The position numbers and the translations under genes were made by a program. From Sphingobacterium deserti (GTDB lineage Bacteria; Bacteroidota; Bacteroidia; Sphingobacteriales; Sphingobacteriaceae), in contig NZ_JJMU01000002.1 in assembly GCF_000757725.1 (NCBI RefSeq), positions 186,001 through 250,000 of the forward strand: a DNA stretch of 64,000 nucleotides, read 5' to 3'. The notes beneath the pieces are model-generated. The model did not search any database and was not told where the DNA came from. It was given only the letters and a program-made list of their open reading frames with translations. Of this stretch, positions 8,468 to 18,092 are shown piece after piece (within the stretch, counting starts at the first letter, position 1; every line of letters begins with the position of its first letter).

Positions 8468-10027
8468 TTATTTCGCGTAGGAAACCGATCTAGTTTCACG
8501 AATCACCGTTACTTTAATTTGACCCGGATAGGTCATTTCTGTCTGAATACGGTTAGAAATGTCAGCAGCCAATATTTCAGCTTGCGCATCAGATATCTTT
8601 TCTGACTCGACAATCACACGAAGCTCACGTCCCGCTTGAATAGCGAAGGTTTTCTCTACGCCTTGATACGATAACGCTAGTTCTTCCAGCTCTTTCAAGC
8701 GTTTAATATAGCTCTCTACAACTTCCCTACGGGCGCCTGGACGAGCGCCAGAGATGGCATCACAGGCCTGAACAATCGGAGAGATAAGCGATGTCATTTC
8801 GATTTCATCGTGGTGGGCGCCAATAGCATTACACACATCTGGATGTTCCTTGTATTTCTCAGCCAGCTGCATACCTAGGATAGCGTGTGGTAGCTCTGGA
8901 TTATCATCAGGCACCTTGCCGATATCGTGTAAAAGTCCGGCGCGTTTTGCGTGCTTTACATTAAGACCAAGTTCTGAGGCCATGGTAGCCGCGAAATTTG
9001 CCACTTCGCGCGAGTGCTGCAGCAAGTTCTGTCCGTATGATGAGCGGTAGCGCATACGTCCAACCATACGGATTAATTCCGGATGCAGACCATGTATCCC
9101 TAGATCTATTGCCGTACGCTCGCCAATTTCTACGATTTCATCTTCGATCTGGTTTCGTGTTTTAGCTACCACCTCTTCAATACGAGCAGGATGTATACGT
9201 CCATCAGTCACCAAACGGTGAAGGGAAAGACGAGCGATCTCTCGCCTAACAGGATCAAAACCGGAAAGAATGATTGCTTCAGGCGTGTCATCCACAATAA
9301 TCTCTACACCGGTAGCCGCTTCTAACGCACGAATATTACGGCCTTCACGACCGATAATACGGCCTTTAATCTCATCGTTTTCGATATTGAATATCGAAAC
9401 TGTATTTTCAATTGCCGATTCGGTTGCTGTACGTTGTATCGTTTGAATAACTACTTTCTTGGCTTCTTTAGATGCCGTCAGTTTAGCTTCATCTACAATA
9501 TCTTTTATTTGAATCATCGCCTGCGAACGGGCTTCCTCACGCAGTGAACTAACAAGTTGCTCCTTAGCTTCATCCGCAGATAAACCGGCTATCGTCTCTA
9601 ATTGCTTGATGTGTTGGCTTTTTAGCTGATCTACCTCCTCTTTTTTCTTCTCATTAAGCTCGACAAGCTGATCCAACTTTTTGTTTTTGTTGTCTAACTC
9701 TTGTTTTTCACGATTGATACTTTCGAGCTTTTGGTTTAACGAGGTCTCCTTCTGGCGTAACGTGTTTTCCTTCTGCGCCATCGTGTTATTACGTTGATTG
9801 ACCTCTTTCTCATGCTCGGCTTTCAATTGTAGAAACTTCTCTTTTGCTTCTAGCCCCCGCTGCTTTTTATGATGTTCGGCTTGTTGCTCAGCCTCCTTGA
9901 TAATCCGATCTGCCTTCTCCTGCGCTGATTGCTCCTGCTTTTTGAATACTAATTGTAACAAAAAACGACCGATAAAAACACCTATGATAAGCGAAATTAT
10001 AATCGAAATTGTTGTAGATAACTCCAT
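8468..10027 (-). CDS. rny: Ribonuclease Y
   Basis: A 519-residue membrane-anchored endoribonuclease that initiates mRNA decay. The order is an N-terminal TM helix (about 5-27), a long charged coiled coil (about 30-200), a KH RNA-binding domain with the Gly-Arg-Glu-Gly-Arg-Asn-Ile-Arg loop, and an HD metal-dependent phosphodiesterase domain with Leu-Leu-His-Asp-Ile-Gly-Lys. Length matches the family (about 510-520). It lies downstream of the zapA gene and the 6S-like RNA on the same strand and ends in its own hairpin terminator. Confidence 0.97.
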   Translation of the reverse strand: MELSTTISIIISLIIGVFIGRFLLQLVFKKQEQSAQEKADRIIKEAEQQAEHHKKQRGLEAKEKFLQLKAEHEKEVNQRNNTMAQKENTLRQKETSLNQKLESINREKQELDNKNKKLDQLVELNEKKKEEVDQLKSQHIKQLETIAGLSADEAKEQLVSSLREEARSQAMIQIKDIVDEAKLTASKEAKKVVIQTIQRTATESAIENTVSIFNIENDEIKGRIIGREGRNIRALEAATGVEIIVDDTPEAIILSGFDPVRREIARLSLHRLVTDGRIHPARIEEVVAKTRNQIEDEIVEIGERTAIDLGIHGLHPELIRMVGRMRYRSSYGQNLLQHSREVANFAATMASELGLNVKHAKRAGLLHDIGKVPDDNPELPHAILGMQLAEKYKEHPDVCNAIGAHHDEIEMTSLISPIVQACDAISGARPGARREVVESYIKRLKELEELALSYQGVEKTFAIQAGRELRVIVESEKISDAQAEILAADISNRIQTEMTYPGQIKVTVIRETRSVSYAK

Positions 10028-10072
10028 TTGTGTATATGTATATATTATTATATTTATTTATTTTTTGGTCAT

Positions 10073-10245
10073 AAAAAAACCGCAATTAAATGTACAGGTC
10101 CCATGTATTATTAAACTTCGATTACACATGATTTGAGCAATTGATCATGACCTAGATGGCTTACGCAAAATGGCCTACATCTTGTTTTCGCTCGTGATAT
10201 TGAAGCGTTAAGTTTAAAATAGTGACAACCCGAATTTAACTGCGG
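10073..10245 (-). ncRNA. ssrS: Candidate 6S RNA (6S-Flavo type)
   Basis: A 173-nt non-coding stretch between zapA and rny. Its two ends form an 11-bp closing stem (CCGCAGTTAAA at 10245-10235 with TTTAATTGCGG at 10090-10080, one G-U pair), followed directly by seven T residues. A second 8-bp helix inside (TTAAACTT with AAGTTTAA), small internal loops and an apical region around GGCC...GCC give a rod-like fold with a central open region, as in 6S RNA, which mimics an open promoter and binds RNA polymerase. Size, single-rod shape and zapA linkage fit 6S. A covariance search with the Rfam 6S and 6S-Flavo models would decide it. Pairing was done by hand. Confidence 0.62.
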
Positions 10246-10286
10246 CAAATTCGTCGTTATAAAGCTCTAAATAAAGAACGATATGC

Positions 10287-10577
10287 TTATTTCTTAAAGA
10301 ATTCTGTCAAAACATTATCCAATTCGTGTATCCTTTCTTCTAACCCCTCTTCATGCTGTTGTGCATTACGCTCCGCTTTGATCATGCCGGTTGCATATTG
10401 CAAGACACACATGGATAGTAGATCCTGTTTATCACGAACCGCATAATTATCCTGCAGTTCTTTTATTTTTTCATTTATCAGCTTTGCTGCGTGTCTTATC
10501 ACTTCCTCCTCTTCGATATCTACCCGTAGTGGATAAACACGATCAGCAATATTTATTTTTATGGAAATTTCTCCCAT
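10287..10577 (-). CDS. zapA: Cell division protein ZapA
   Basis: A 96-residue protein with the ZapA layout: an N-terminal beta-rich half (Ile-Ser-Ile-Lys-Ile-Asn-Ile-Ala-Asp-Arg-x-Tyr-Pro-Leu) followed by a long helix that forms an antiparallel coiled coil. ZapA binds and bundles FtsZ filaments at the division ring. Gene order pheT, coiled-coil protein, zapA, 6S-like RNA, rny is compact on the minus strand. A TATATTTG box at 10619-10612 could supply its own promoter. Confidence 0.9.
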   Translation of the reverse strand: MGEISIKINIADRVYPLRVDIEEEEVIRHAAKLINEKIKELQDNYAVRDKQDLLSMCVLQYATGMIKAERNAQQHEEGLEERIHELDNVLTEFFKK

Positions 10578-10611
10578 CTCTGTTGAGCTTAAATAACGTA
10601 AAGGGTTTTAA

Positions 10612-10619
10612 CAAATATA
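10612..10619 (-). promoter_or_regulatory. Promoter -7 box for zapA
   Basis: The minus strand reads TATATTTG, matching TAnnTTTG, 34 nt before the zapA ATG and just past the stop codon of the preceding coiled-coil gene. No matching -33 element was identified. Confidence 0.4.
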
Positions 10620-10621
10620 AA

Positions 10622-10930
10622 TTACTTTAATAACCCTATACATCTGTCTATTTCTCGCACAAAATCGTTAATTTTTTGCTTTGTGTCAAGTATTTTTTCA
10701 TTTATTGCTTCGCTATCTACACTGGATTCTTCAAAAGTTTTCGCAACTGCCATAGCCTTAAGCTTTTCCTCCAGCTGCTGTACTTTATCTGTACTTGTCT
10801 GAAAAGCCACCTGAAGCGATTGCACCTCTAATTTTAGCAAGTCATTCTCCTCATTTAGCGCATCGCACAATTGAATAAGATTCTTCGTCTTCTCGACGAT
10901 TATATTCATTTGTGTTGATAGTGTAGCCAT
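10622..10930 (-). CDS. Small coiled-coil protein (zapA-linked)
   Basis: A 102-residue soluble protein that is helical for most of its length. Heptad-like Leu/Ile/Val spacing in residues 10-60 (Asn-Leu-Ile-Gln-Leu onward, then Leu-Leu-Lys-Leu-Glu) predicts a coiled coil, and the C-terminal 30 residues are amphipathic. No enzyme motif is present. It sits between pheT (33 bp) and zapA (44 bp) on the same strand, where other Bacteroidota also carry a coiled-coil protein. A division-related role similar to ZapB is possible but is inferred only from position and shape. Confidence 0.75.
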   Translation of the reverse strand: MATLSTQMNIIVEKTKNLIQLCDALNEENDLLKLEVQSLQVAFQTSTDKVQQLEEKLKAMAVAKTFEESSVDSEAINEKILDTKQKINDFVREIDRCIGLLK

Positions 10931-10963
10931 AAATTATTACTTCGCAATTATATGAATCAAAAA

Positions 10964-13357
10964 CTAGCGTATTGTAGCGCCGGTCTCTTTCTCAAAGTTA
11001 AGCATTAATTTTTTAATAATGCTGTCAATCTGCTTATCGTTTAGCGTTTTCTCTTCATCCTGAAGTACAAAACTCAATGCATATGATTTCTTACCCTCCG
11101 GCAGTTTATCGCCTTTGTACACATCAAAAATATTGACTTCTTTCAGCAGTTTGCGTTCCGTTTTGTTAGCCACGGTTTGAAGTTGTTCAAAACTAACAGC
11201 TTCATCTACCAACAAAGCCAAATCACGTCTCACAGCAGGAAACTTAGAAATCTCTTGGTATTTAATGCTGTTCTTTCGAATCACTTTGATCACTAAATCC
11301 CAATCAAACGTAGCGAAATAAACCGGACCATCCACATCAGCCTTTCGTAGATTTTCTGATGATACCGCACCCACAGTCACTAATTCCTTCTGCCCCTTCA
11401 TGTAGGTCAAGCCGTAATCAAAATACGGACCTTCCGCATCGACAAGCTGCAACCCTGATATATTAAGCCGACGAACAATCTGATCTACAGCACCTTTGAT
11501 ATGGTAAAAATTACTTTTTTTATCGCCAGCAATCCAATGTTCATCGACCTGATTCCCTGCAAGTGTGAGCGCCAAATTTTGTTTTTCAGTGTACCCATTT
11601 TCACTCTTGAAATACGACTTGCCGTATTCGAAATATTTAGCATGCGGACTTTTTCGTTTCTGGTTGTAGGAAACACTTGTCAACGAAGAGAAAAGCAAAT
11701 TTTGACGCATCGTGTCTAAATCGGAACTAAGCGGGTTCACGATACGAACAGCAGTCTGCTCATCTTCTACAAAAGCGAGCTTAGTCAAAGAGTTATTTAA
11801 GATTTCCCGGTATCCATTGCCGATAAGCATATCAGCAATTTGATTCAGCAATACTTCTTTATCCGGCTTTTCCGTAGTATTAAGCGACGACTTGATCTGC
11901 GACTTAAGCGTGATATTGTTGTAGCCGTAAATACGCAAAACCTCTTCAATGACATCCACCTCACGCGTTACATCTACTTTATAAGCAGGAACGCTAACCG
12001 TAATGAGATCTTCACTTACATCGGTCACACCAATGCCCAAAGCGGTAATTATCGCTCTTATCTCTTCGGCCGGAATAGCCTGACCAATTAGCTTTTGTAC
12101 TCGTGTGTAACTTACTTCAAAAATAAATGGAGACACAGGAGTAGGATAATGGTCTGTCACGGTAGAATACACCTCGCCACCAGCAACTTCTTGGATAAGT
12201 AAAGCAGCCTTTTGTAAGGCATACAATGGCATATTTGGATCTGTACCGCGTTCGAAACGGAAAGAAGAGTCTGTTTTTAAGCCGTGTCTCTTCGAAGTTT
12301 TACGAACGGAAACGGCATTGAAGTAAGCTGATTCTAGGAAAATCTGCGTTGTCGTTTCCGAAACACCAGAATGCTCGCCACCGAATACACCGGCTATACA
12401 CATCGGTTTTTCCGCATCTGCAATGACCAAATCTTCTGCAGAGAGTTTACGTTCAACAGCATCTAATGTGGTGAACAGCTCCCCTTCAGTCGCCTTCCGC
12501 ACAATGATCTTGTGGCCGCTTATCTTATCAGCATCAAAGGCATGTAGCGGTTGCCCCAGGTCATGCAAAATATAGTTGGTAACGTCTACAATATTATTTA
12601 TAGGCCGCACACCAATAGTGTTTAATCGTTCTTTTAACCAGTCTGGCGACTCCTTTACCGTAAGCCCGGAAATAGTAACTCCACTATACCGCGGAGCCGA
12701 TTCGCTATCTGCGACCTCGACTATAATACCATCAGCGCTACCTTCTTTGAAGGCTGAAACATCACTGCTCGTATATGTCGTGCGAAAGTAGGCAGCAAGA
12801 TCTCTTGCGACACCAAGGTGCGACGCCGCGTCAGCGCGGTTTGGCGTAAGACCTATTTCAAATTTATAATCATCCTGGATATCAAAATAATCTTTCACTA
12901 GAGATCCTATTGTCGCGCTCTCCGCTAGCTCGACAATGCCGGCATGTGAACTTCCTAAACCAATTTCATCTTCCCCGCAAAGCATGCCTTCTGAAACTTC
13001 GCCTCTTATCTTGGATTTGGTAATTTTAAACGGTTCCCCCACCGTAGGATGACAAGTTGTACCAACGGTGGCCACAATAACTTTAAGACCAGCACGCACA
13101 TTTGGCGCACCACAAACAATGTGCAGTAGCTCAGGCTGTCCTACATCTACCGTCGTAATTTTCAATTTATCTGCATTGGGGTGCTGTTCGCAAGTCTTTA
13201 CCTCACCAACAACCAGACCATCAAGACCTCCCGGAATTTGCTGAACGGTTTCCAGCAGTTCCACCTCTAAACCGATGTCGGTAAGGATAAGCGAAAGTTC
13301 TTCTGGACTTTTATCTGTATTGATATAATTCTTAAGCCAATTGTAGGAAATATTCAT
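10964..13357 (-). CDS. pheT: Phenylalanyl-tRNA synthetase beta subunit
   Basis: About 797 residues; charges tRNA-Phe together with the alpha subunit, which is not in this window. The start is placed at 13357 (Met-Asn-Ile-Ser-Tyr-Asn-Trp-Leu), the usual PheT N-terminus; the frame runs eight codons further upstream without support. Domains in order: B1, the tRNA-binding EMAP-like B2 (Gly-Glu-Val then His-Pro-Asn-Ala-Asp-Lys-Leu), the B3/B4 editing domain, B5, the catalytic-like core, and the C-terminal anticodon-binding FDX-ACB fold (Phe-Pro-Ala-Val-Arg-Arg-Asp-Leu). Length fits the family. Confidence 0.96.
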   Translation of the reverse strand: MNISYNWLKNYINTDKSPEELSLILTDIGLEVELLETVQQIPGGLDGLVVGEVKTCEQHPNADKLKITTVDVGQPELLHIVCGAPNVRAGLKVIVATVGTTCHPTVGEPFKITKSKIRGEVSEGMLCGEDEIGLGSSHAGIVELAESATIGSLVKDYFDIQDDYKFEIGLTPNRADAASHLGVARDLAAYFRTTYTSSDVSAFKEGSADGIIVEVADSESAPRYSGVTISGLTVKESPDWLKERLNTIGVRPINNIVDVTNYILHDLGQPLHAFDADKISGHKIIVRKATEGELFTTLDAVERKLSAEDLVIADAEKPMCIAGVFGGEHSGVSETTTQIFLESAYFNAVSVRKTSKRHGLKTDSSFRFERGTDPNMPLYALQKAALLIQEVAGGEVYSTVTDHYPTPVSPFIFEVSYTRVQKLIGQAIPAEEIRAIITALGIGVTDVSEDLITVSVPAYKVDVTREVDVIEEVLRIYGYNNITLKSQIKSSLNTTEKPDKEVLLNQIADMLIGNGYREILNNSLTKLAFVEDEQTAVRIVNPLSSDLDTMRQNLLFSSLTSVSYNQKRKSPHAKYFEYGKSYFKSENGYTEKQNLALTLAGNQVDEHWIAGDKKSNFYHIKGAVDQIVRRLNISGLQLVDAEGPYFDYGLTYMKGQKELVTVGAVSSENLRKADVDGPVYFATFDWDLVIKVIRKNSIKYQEISKFPAVRRDLALLVDEAVSFEQLQTVANKTERKLLKEVNIFDVYKGDKLPEGKKSYALSFVLQDEEKTLNDKQIDSIIKKLMLNFEKETGATIR

Positions 13358-13378
13358 CTCGAAATTCTGTTTAAAGCA

Positions 13379-13386
13379 CAAAGATA
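13379..13386 (-). promoter_or_regulatory. Promoter -7 box for pheT
   Basis: TATCTTTG on the minus strand, a perfect TAnnTTTG match, 21 nt upstream of the chosen pheT ATG at 13357. It lies just outside the longest reading frame, which supports the shorter start. Confidence 0.5.
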
Positions 13387-13633
13387 GAATTTTAGAGCGT
13401 TGCCTCCCATTTAGCAGCGAGATTTTTTAGTACGCATCAGCTAGTGAGGGTTTAGTACCCCCAGTGTCAAGTGTTAAAGCAGAGCCAAATACTCAATGTA
13501 AGTTTAAGGATATTGCGCTACGCGCTTAAACTATTTCATGACCACGGCTACCTGAGAAACTGGGCTAAAACATTATAAAGGCAGGATGCACAAGTCTTTT
13601 AAAACCTAAAGATTATTCCTTAGTTTCGTAGAG

Positions 13634-13929
13634 ATGGCGAAAAAAAAGCTGTACATAATCGAAGGATGTAACGGAGCTGGGAAAACTACTGCTTCTTTCA
13701 CCATTTTGCCTGATATATTGAACTGCAATGAATTTGTAAATGCGGACGAGATATTAGGGGCATTAAAAATCTCTTTGACATTTATCTACCAATAGTTGAT
13801 GGCGCTTTAATCCTCGACAGCTCTGAAGGTCAACATCTACTTTTAGCTGATAAACAAATTGATGGCAAACTAAATATCATTAGTGAGGAAAAATTTAAGC
13901 TCTTAAAAAGTTACTATGACAACAATTGA
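13634..13929 (+). pseudogene. Zeta-toxin-like P-loop kinase, internally deleted and frameshifted
   Basis: The first frame starts at 13634 and encodes Met-Ala-Lys-Lys-Lys-Leu-Tyr-Ile-Ile-Glu-Gly then a Walker A box, Gly-Cys-Asn-Gly-Ala-Gly-Lys-Thr-Thr. It continues through Val-Asn-Ala-Asp-Glu-Ile and stops at 13793. Another frame, from 13765, encodes 54 codons (Lys-Asn-Leu-Phe-Asp-Ile-Tyr-Leu-Pro onward, Asp-Gly-Lys-Leu-Asn-Ile-Ile-Ser-Glu-Glu-Lys-Phe, Tyr-Tyr-Asp-Asn-Asn-stop). These look like the N- and C-terminal ends of zeta-toxin/UDP-N-acetylglucosamine-kinase-like proteins of about 190-200 residues. The middle, about 90-100 residues including the substrate-binding part, is missing. The gene is therefore almost certainly dead. 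Confidence 0.75.
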
Positions 13930-14065
13930 ACGGCAAATAGAAGATGAGCAAAAAATACTCCAAGGACTTTCAAAGGCCTATGAAAAGTTAATTGAATTTA
14001 AAAAGCAAAAAAATAGTGAGTTGATTGTTATACGAAATAAGAAGATTGTTTGCATCAAACCTTAA
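13916..14065 (+). CDS. Small hypothetical protein, partner of zeta-like kinase remnant
   Basis: A 49-codon ORF, starting ATG inside the end of the kinase remnant (14-bp overlap in another frame). It encodes a charged helical peptide (Met-Thr-Thr-Ile-Glu-Arg-Gln-Ile-Glu-Asp-Glu-Gln at the start, ending Ile-Val-Cys-Ile-Lys-Pro). The overlap and intact frame suggest it was co-translated with the kinase and may be its small partner or antitoxin. It is short, so chance remains possible. I do not recognise a named family. Confidence 0.5.
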   Translation: MTTIERQIEDEQKILQGLSKAYEKLIEFKKQKNSELIVIRNKKIVCIKP

Positions 14066-14269
14066 TAAAACGACATTAACATTCCATAAGGCTTTCAAAC
14101 ATTTACAACGAAGTTACTAGTGCCCATCCGTTAACAAGTTGTCACATCACTTTCGATGAAATAAAGCCCGTTTAGGCTATTGGATCCCCAATGGATTTTG
14201 TAATATAATTTCCCCTCTACTCACCCCGCGAGAATTTAGAATTTCGATGCTTCCCATTAAAATATTCCG

Positions 14270-14277
14270 TAACTTTG
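14270..14277 (+). promoter_or_regulatory. Promoter -7 box for purL
   Basis: TAACTTTG, a perfect TAnnTTTG match, 38 nt upstream of the purL ATG. A TTTC at 14242-14245 is a poor and slightly distant -33 candidate. Between 14066 and this box I see no gene. Confidence 0.45.
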
Positions 14278-14315
14278 TGCTTTGATTTGAATAACGTTCA
14301 AAATACACAGTTATA

Positions 14316-17300
14316 ATGATTCATTTCTTCGTGAACCCCCGCAACACTGTTTACGGTGTGCAAACGCAACAAGATCTATCCCCAGATGATATTTCTAAAC
14401 TAAACTGGCTCTTTGGAAACGCTAATAAACTTACAGAACACACTCTGAGCGATTATTACGTAGGCCCTCGCGCAGCGATGATTACTCCTTGGAGCACCAA
14501 TGCCGTAGAGATCACTCAAAACATGGGCATACTAGGCATTATTCGCATCGAGGAATTTCACAAAGTGAGCGAGGACTTCGGAGATTTCGATCCCATGATT
14601 GCTCAAAAATATACCAGCCTTACACAAGAAATTTATACCATTGCTATCCAGCCAGAGCCTATATTAGAAATCTCTGATATAGCAGCATATAATCAGCAAG
14701 AGGGTTTGGCGTTAAGTCAGGAAGAGGTAGAATATCTAGACAAACTTGCAGAGAAATTAGGCCGGAAGCTTACAGATTCGGAGATATTCGCTTTTTCGCA
14801 AGCCAATTCGGAACATTGTCGTCACAAAATTTTCAATGGCACCTTCGTCATCGACGGAGAAGAACAACCTACATCTTTGTTCAAGCTGATCAAGAAAACA
14901 TCAGAGACAAACCCGAATGAGATCGTCTCTGCATATAAAGATAACGTGGCTTTTATTAAAGGCCCGCAGGTAACCCAGTTTGCTCCATTGTCCGGTGACA
15001 AACCGGATTTTTATAGCGAGAAAGTTTTCGACTCGGTTATTTCACTGAAGGCAGAAACGCATAACTTTCCAACAACCGTAGAACCATTCGCTGGTGCAGC
15101 TACAGGATCGGGCGGGGAAATCCGCGATCGTTTGGCTGGCGGACAAGGATCCTTGCCTCTTGCAGGAACAGCCATATACATGACATCGTATTCGCGCCTC
15201 GCCGAAGAGCGCCCGTGGGAACATGCGGTGCAAGAGCGTCAATGGCTTTACCAAACTCCCGTAGATATTTTGATAAAAGCATCAAACGGTGCGTCCGATT
15301 TCGGCAATAAATTCGGACAGCCGCTTATCACTGGCTCTGTCTTGACGTTCGAACATGAAGAAGCAGGACGTAAGTTGGGATACGACAAAGTGATTATGCA
15401 AGCTGGCGGTATCGGTTATGGAAAACTGGATCAGGCAAAAAAACACGAGCCGAAAGTAGGCGACAAAATTGTCGTTCTTGGTGGTGAAAATTACCGCATC
15501 GGCATGGGCGGCGCAGCAGTTTCGTCTGCTGATACCGGAGCGTTCGGATCGGGAATTGAATTGAATGCCATTCAGCGCTCTAATCCAGAAATGCAGAAAC
15601 GTGCGGCTAACGCTATCCGCTCGTTTGTCGAATCCGATCATAACCCCATCGTCTCTATACATGACCACGGTGCTGGCGGACACTTAAATTGTCTTTCTGA
15701 ATTAGTAGAAGCTACCGGCGGTTTAATCGATCTAGACAAATTACCTGTCGGAGATCCTACCCTTTCTGCAAAAGAAATCATCGGTAACGAATCCCAGGAA
15801 AGAATGGGACTTGTCATTGCAGAGAGCGATATCGAACAGCTGAAAAAAGTAGCTGATCGGGAACGCGCACCAATGTATGCCGTAGGTGACGTTACCGGCG
15901 ATCATCGTTTTACATTCGCTTCATCAACGACGGGAGAAAAGCCAATGGATTACGATTTGGCGGACTTTTTTGGCTCATCGCCGAAAACCATCATGAATGA
16001 TAAGCAAGTCGATCGCAACTATGCAGAGCTTAGCTACGACGTGAAAGAGGTGCCAACTTATTTAAAGCAAGTACTACAATTGGAGGCTGTAGCATCAAAA
16101 GATTGGTTGACCAATAAAGTGGATCGCTGTGTAGGTGGACGCGTTGCCAAACAGCAGTGCGCTGGCCCCCTACAGCTTCCTTTGAATAATGTCGGTGTAA
16201 TGGCGCTCGACTACAAATCGACAGAAGGTATCGCAACAACGGTTGGGCATTCGCCTTTGACGGCTTTGGTAGATCCTGTAGCCGGATCACGCAATGCCAT
16301 TGGGGAATCGCTCTCCAATTTAGTGTTTGCGCCAATAAAAGATGGCTTAGCCGGTGTCTCGCTCTCAGCAAACTGGATGTGGCCTTGTAACAACGAAGGC
16401 GAAGATGCGCGTTTGTATCAAGCTGTAAAAGGTTGTTCTGACTTCGCCATCGAACTGGGCATAAATATTCCGACAGGGAAAGATTCGCTTTCGATGAAGC
16501 AAAAGTACCCCAACGGTGAACATGTTATTGCGCCGGGCACGTTAATTATCTCGGCAGCGGGAAATTGTACGCATATTAATAAGGTGGTCGAACCGGTTCT
16601 ACAAAAAGATGCCGGATCAATCTATTACATTAATCTTTCACAAGATAGTTTCAAATTGGGCGGTTCATCTTTTGCCCAAATCAACAACAAAATCGGAACA
16701 GAAGTTCCAAGCATACAAGATGCCAGCTATTTCAAAAAGGCATTCAATGCCGTTCAACAACTTATACAAAACAACCAAATTGCAGCTGGCCACGATATTG
16801 GATCTGGCGGCTTAATCACTACGTTATTGGAATTGACATTTGCTGATATCAACCTTGCTGCACATTATGATCTTACCGCGCTTCAAGAAGCGGATTCGGT
16901 AAAGGCACTGTTCAACGAAAATATTGCACTTGTCCTGCAAGCTAAGCATGATGCACCTCTTGAAGAGGCGTTAAATGCAGCTGGCATAAAAGCATTAAAA
17001 ATTGGAACGGTAGTGGACGGAACGACTGTGACCGTAAGAAACAACGATGATCTGTATCAATTCGATGTAGAAGAGATGCGTGATACTTGGTTTAAAACAT
17101 CCTACCTGTTGGATCAGAAACAAACCAAGAACGGCATGGCTGATGCACGGTTTGCTAATTACAAGAAACAACCATTGCAGTACCATTTTCCAGCACAGTT
17201 CACGGGTAAAAAACCGAATACCACTGGTTTGTCTACACGCCCTAAAGCTGCAATTATTCGAGAAAAAGGCTCAAACTCTGAGCGAGAAATGGCCAATGCT

Positions 17301-17990
17301 ATGTATTTGGCGGGTTTTGATGTAAAGGATGTGCACATGACAGATCTTATCGCTGGTAGAGAGACATTAGAAGATATTCAGTTTATTGGCGCTGTAGGCG
17401 GTTTTTCCAACTCTGATGTTTTAGGATCCGCGAAGGGCTGGGCTGGCGCGTTCTTGTATAATGAAAAGGCTAAAAAGGCATTGGAAAACTTCTTCGCTCG
17501 GCCAAACACACTATCGGTGGGAATCTGTAACGGCTGCCAGCTCTTCATGGAGTTGGAACTGATCAATCCCGACCATGAAACACACGGAAAAATGCACCAC
17601 AACAGCTCTCAAAAACACGAATCTAATTTCGTTTCTGTGCAGGTGCAGGATAATAATTCCGTGATGCTTTCAACCTTAGCGGGCACAACACTTGGTGTAT
17701 GGATTTCACATGGCGAAGGGAAATTTAATCTCCCACATGAAGAAAACCAGTACAATATCGTCGCAAAATATGGCTATGCGGAATATCCGCATAATCCAAA
17801 TGGATCAGATTTCAACACGGCTATGCTTTGCGATAAAACCGGACGACATCTCGTGACGATGCCACATATCGAACGTTCGATTTTCCAGTGGAACTGGGCA
17901 AACTATCCAGCAGGTCGACAAGATGAAGTCTCGCCTTGGATTGAAGCCTTCGTGAACGCGCGCGAATGGATCGAAAAACATGCTAATTAA
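14316..17990 (+). CDS. purL: Phosphoribosylformylglycinamidine synthase (single-chain)
   Basis: A 1224-residue large-type PurL that converts FGAR, glutamine and ATP to FGAM in purine synthesis. Order: N-terminal PurS-like and linker domains, two AIRS-related FGAM synthase halves (the first with His-Asn-Phe-Pro-Thr and Gly-Ala-Ala-Thr-Gly-x-Gly-Gly near residues 250-270), and a C-terminal class I glutamine amidotransferase with the nucleophile Cys in Gly-Ile-Cys-Asn-Gly-Cys-Gln. Length fits the one-chain form of Gram-negative bacteria. It is a stand-alone gene with its own -7 box and a strong terminator. Confidence 0.97.
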   Translation: MIHFFVNPRNTVYGVQTQQDLSPDDISKLNWLFGNANKLTEHTLSDYYVGPRAAMITPWSTNAVEITQNMGILGIIRIEEFHKVSEDFGDFDPMIAQKYTSLTQEIYTIAIQPEPILEISDIAAYNQQEGLALSQEEVEYLDKLAEKLGRKLTDSEIFAFSQANSEHCRHKIFNGTFVIDGEEQPTSLFKLIKKTSETNPNEIVSAYKDNVAFIKGPQVTQFAPLSGDKPDFYSEKVFDSVISLKAETHNFPTTVEPFAGAATGSGGEIRDRLAGGQGSLPLAGTAIYMTSYSRLAEERPWEHAVQERQWLYQTPVDILIKASNGASDFGNKFGQPLITGSVLTFEHEEAGRKLGYDKVIMQAGGIGYGKLDQAKKHEPKVGDKIVVLGGENYRIGMGGAAVSSADTGAFGSGIELNAIQRSNPEMQKRAANAIRSFVESDHNPIVSIHDHGAGGHLNCLSELVEATGGLIDLDKLPVGDPTLSAKEIIGNESQERMGLVIAESDIEQLKKVADRERAPMYAVGDVTGDHRFTFASSTTGEKPMDYDLADFFGSSPKTIMNDKQVDRNYAELSYDVKEVPTYLKQVLQLEAVASKDWLTNKVDRCVGGRVAKQQCAGPLQLPLNNVGVMALDYKSTEGIATTVGHSPLTALVDPVAGSRNAIGESLSNLVFAPIKDGLAGVSLSANWMWPCNNEGEDARLYQAVKGCSDFAIELGINIPTGKDSLSMKQKYPNGEHVIAPGTLIISAAGNCTHINKVVEPVLQKDAGSIYYINLSQDSFKLGGSSFAQINNKIGTEVPSIQDASYFKKAFNAVQQLIQNNQIAAGHDIGSGGLITTLLELTFADINLAAHYDLTALQEADSVKALFNENIALVLQAKHDAPLEEALNAAGIKALKIGTVVDGTTVTVRNNDDLYQFDVEEMRDTWFKTSYLLDQKQTKNGMADARFANYKKQPLQYHFPAQFTGKKPNTTGLSTRPKAAIIREKGSNSEREMANAMYLAGFDVKDVHMTDLIAGRETLEDIQFIGAVGGFSNSDVLGSAKGWAGAFLYNEKAKKALENFFARPNTLSVGICNGCQLFMELELINPDHETHGKMHHNSSQKHESNFVSVQVQDNNSVMLSTLAGTTLGVWISHGEGKFNLPHEENQYNIVAKYGYAEYPHNPNGSDFNTAMLCDKTGRHLVTMPHIERSIFQWNWANYPAGRQDEVSPWIEAFVNAREWIEKHAN

Positions 17991-18006
17991 AATGCTTAAG
18001 CACTAT

Positions 18007-18043
18007 AAAATCCCTCTTCTCAAAACGCGAAGAGGGATTTTTT
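18007..18043 (+). terminator. Terminator of purL
   Basis: A stem of about 13 bp (AAAATCCCTCTTC with GAAGAGGGATTTT) with a 9-nt loop and a T-run, 17 nt after the purL stop. The A-run on the left lets it also serve the convergent acyltransferase gene. Confidence 0.88.
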
Positions 18044-18092
18044 ATGAGATGTCCGTTTTGAAGTTCTTCGTGATAAAGGATGAGGCCGCCCC

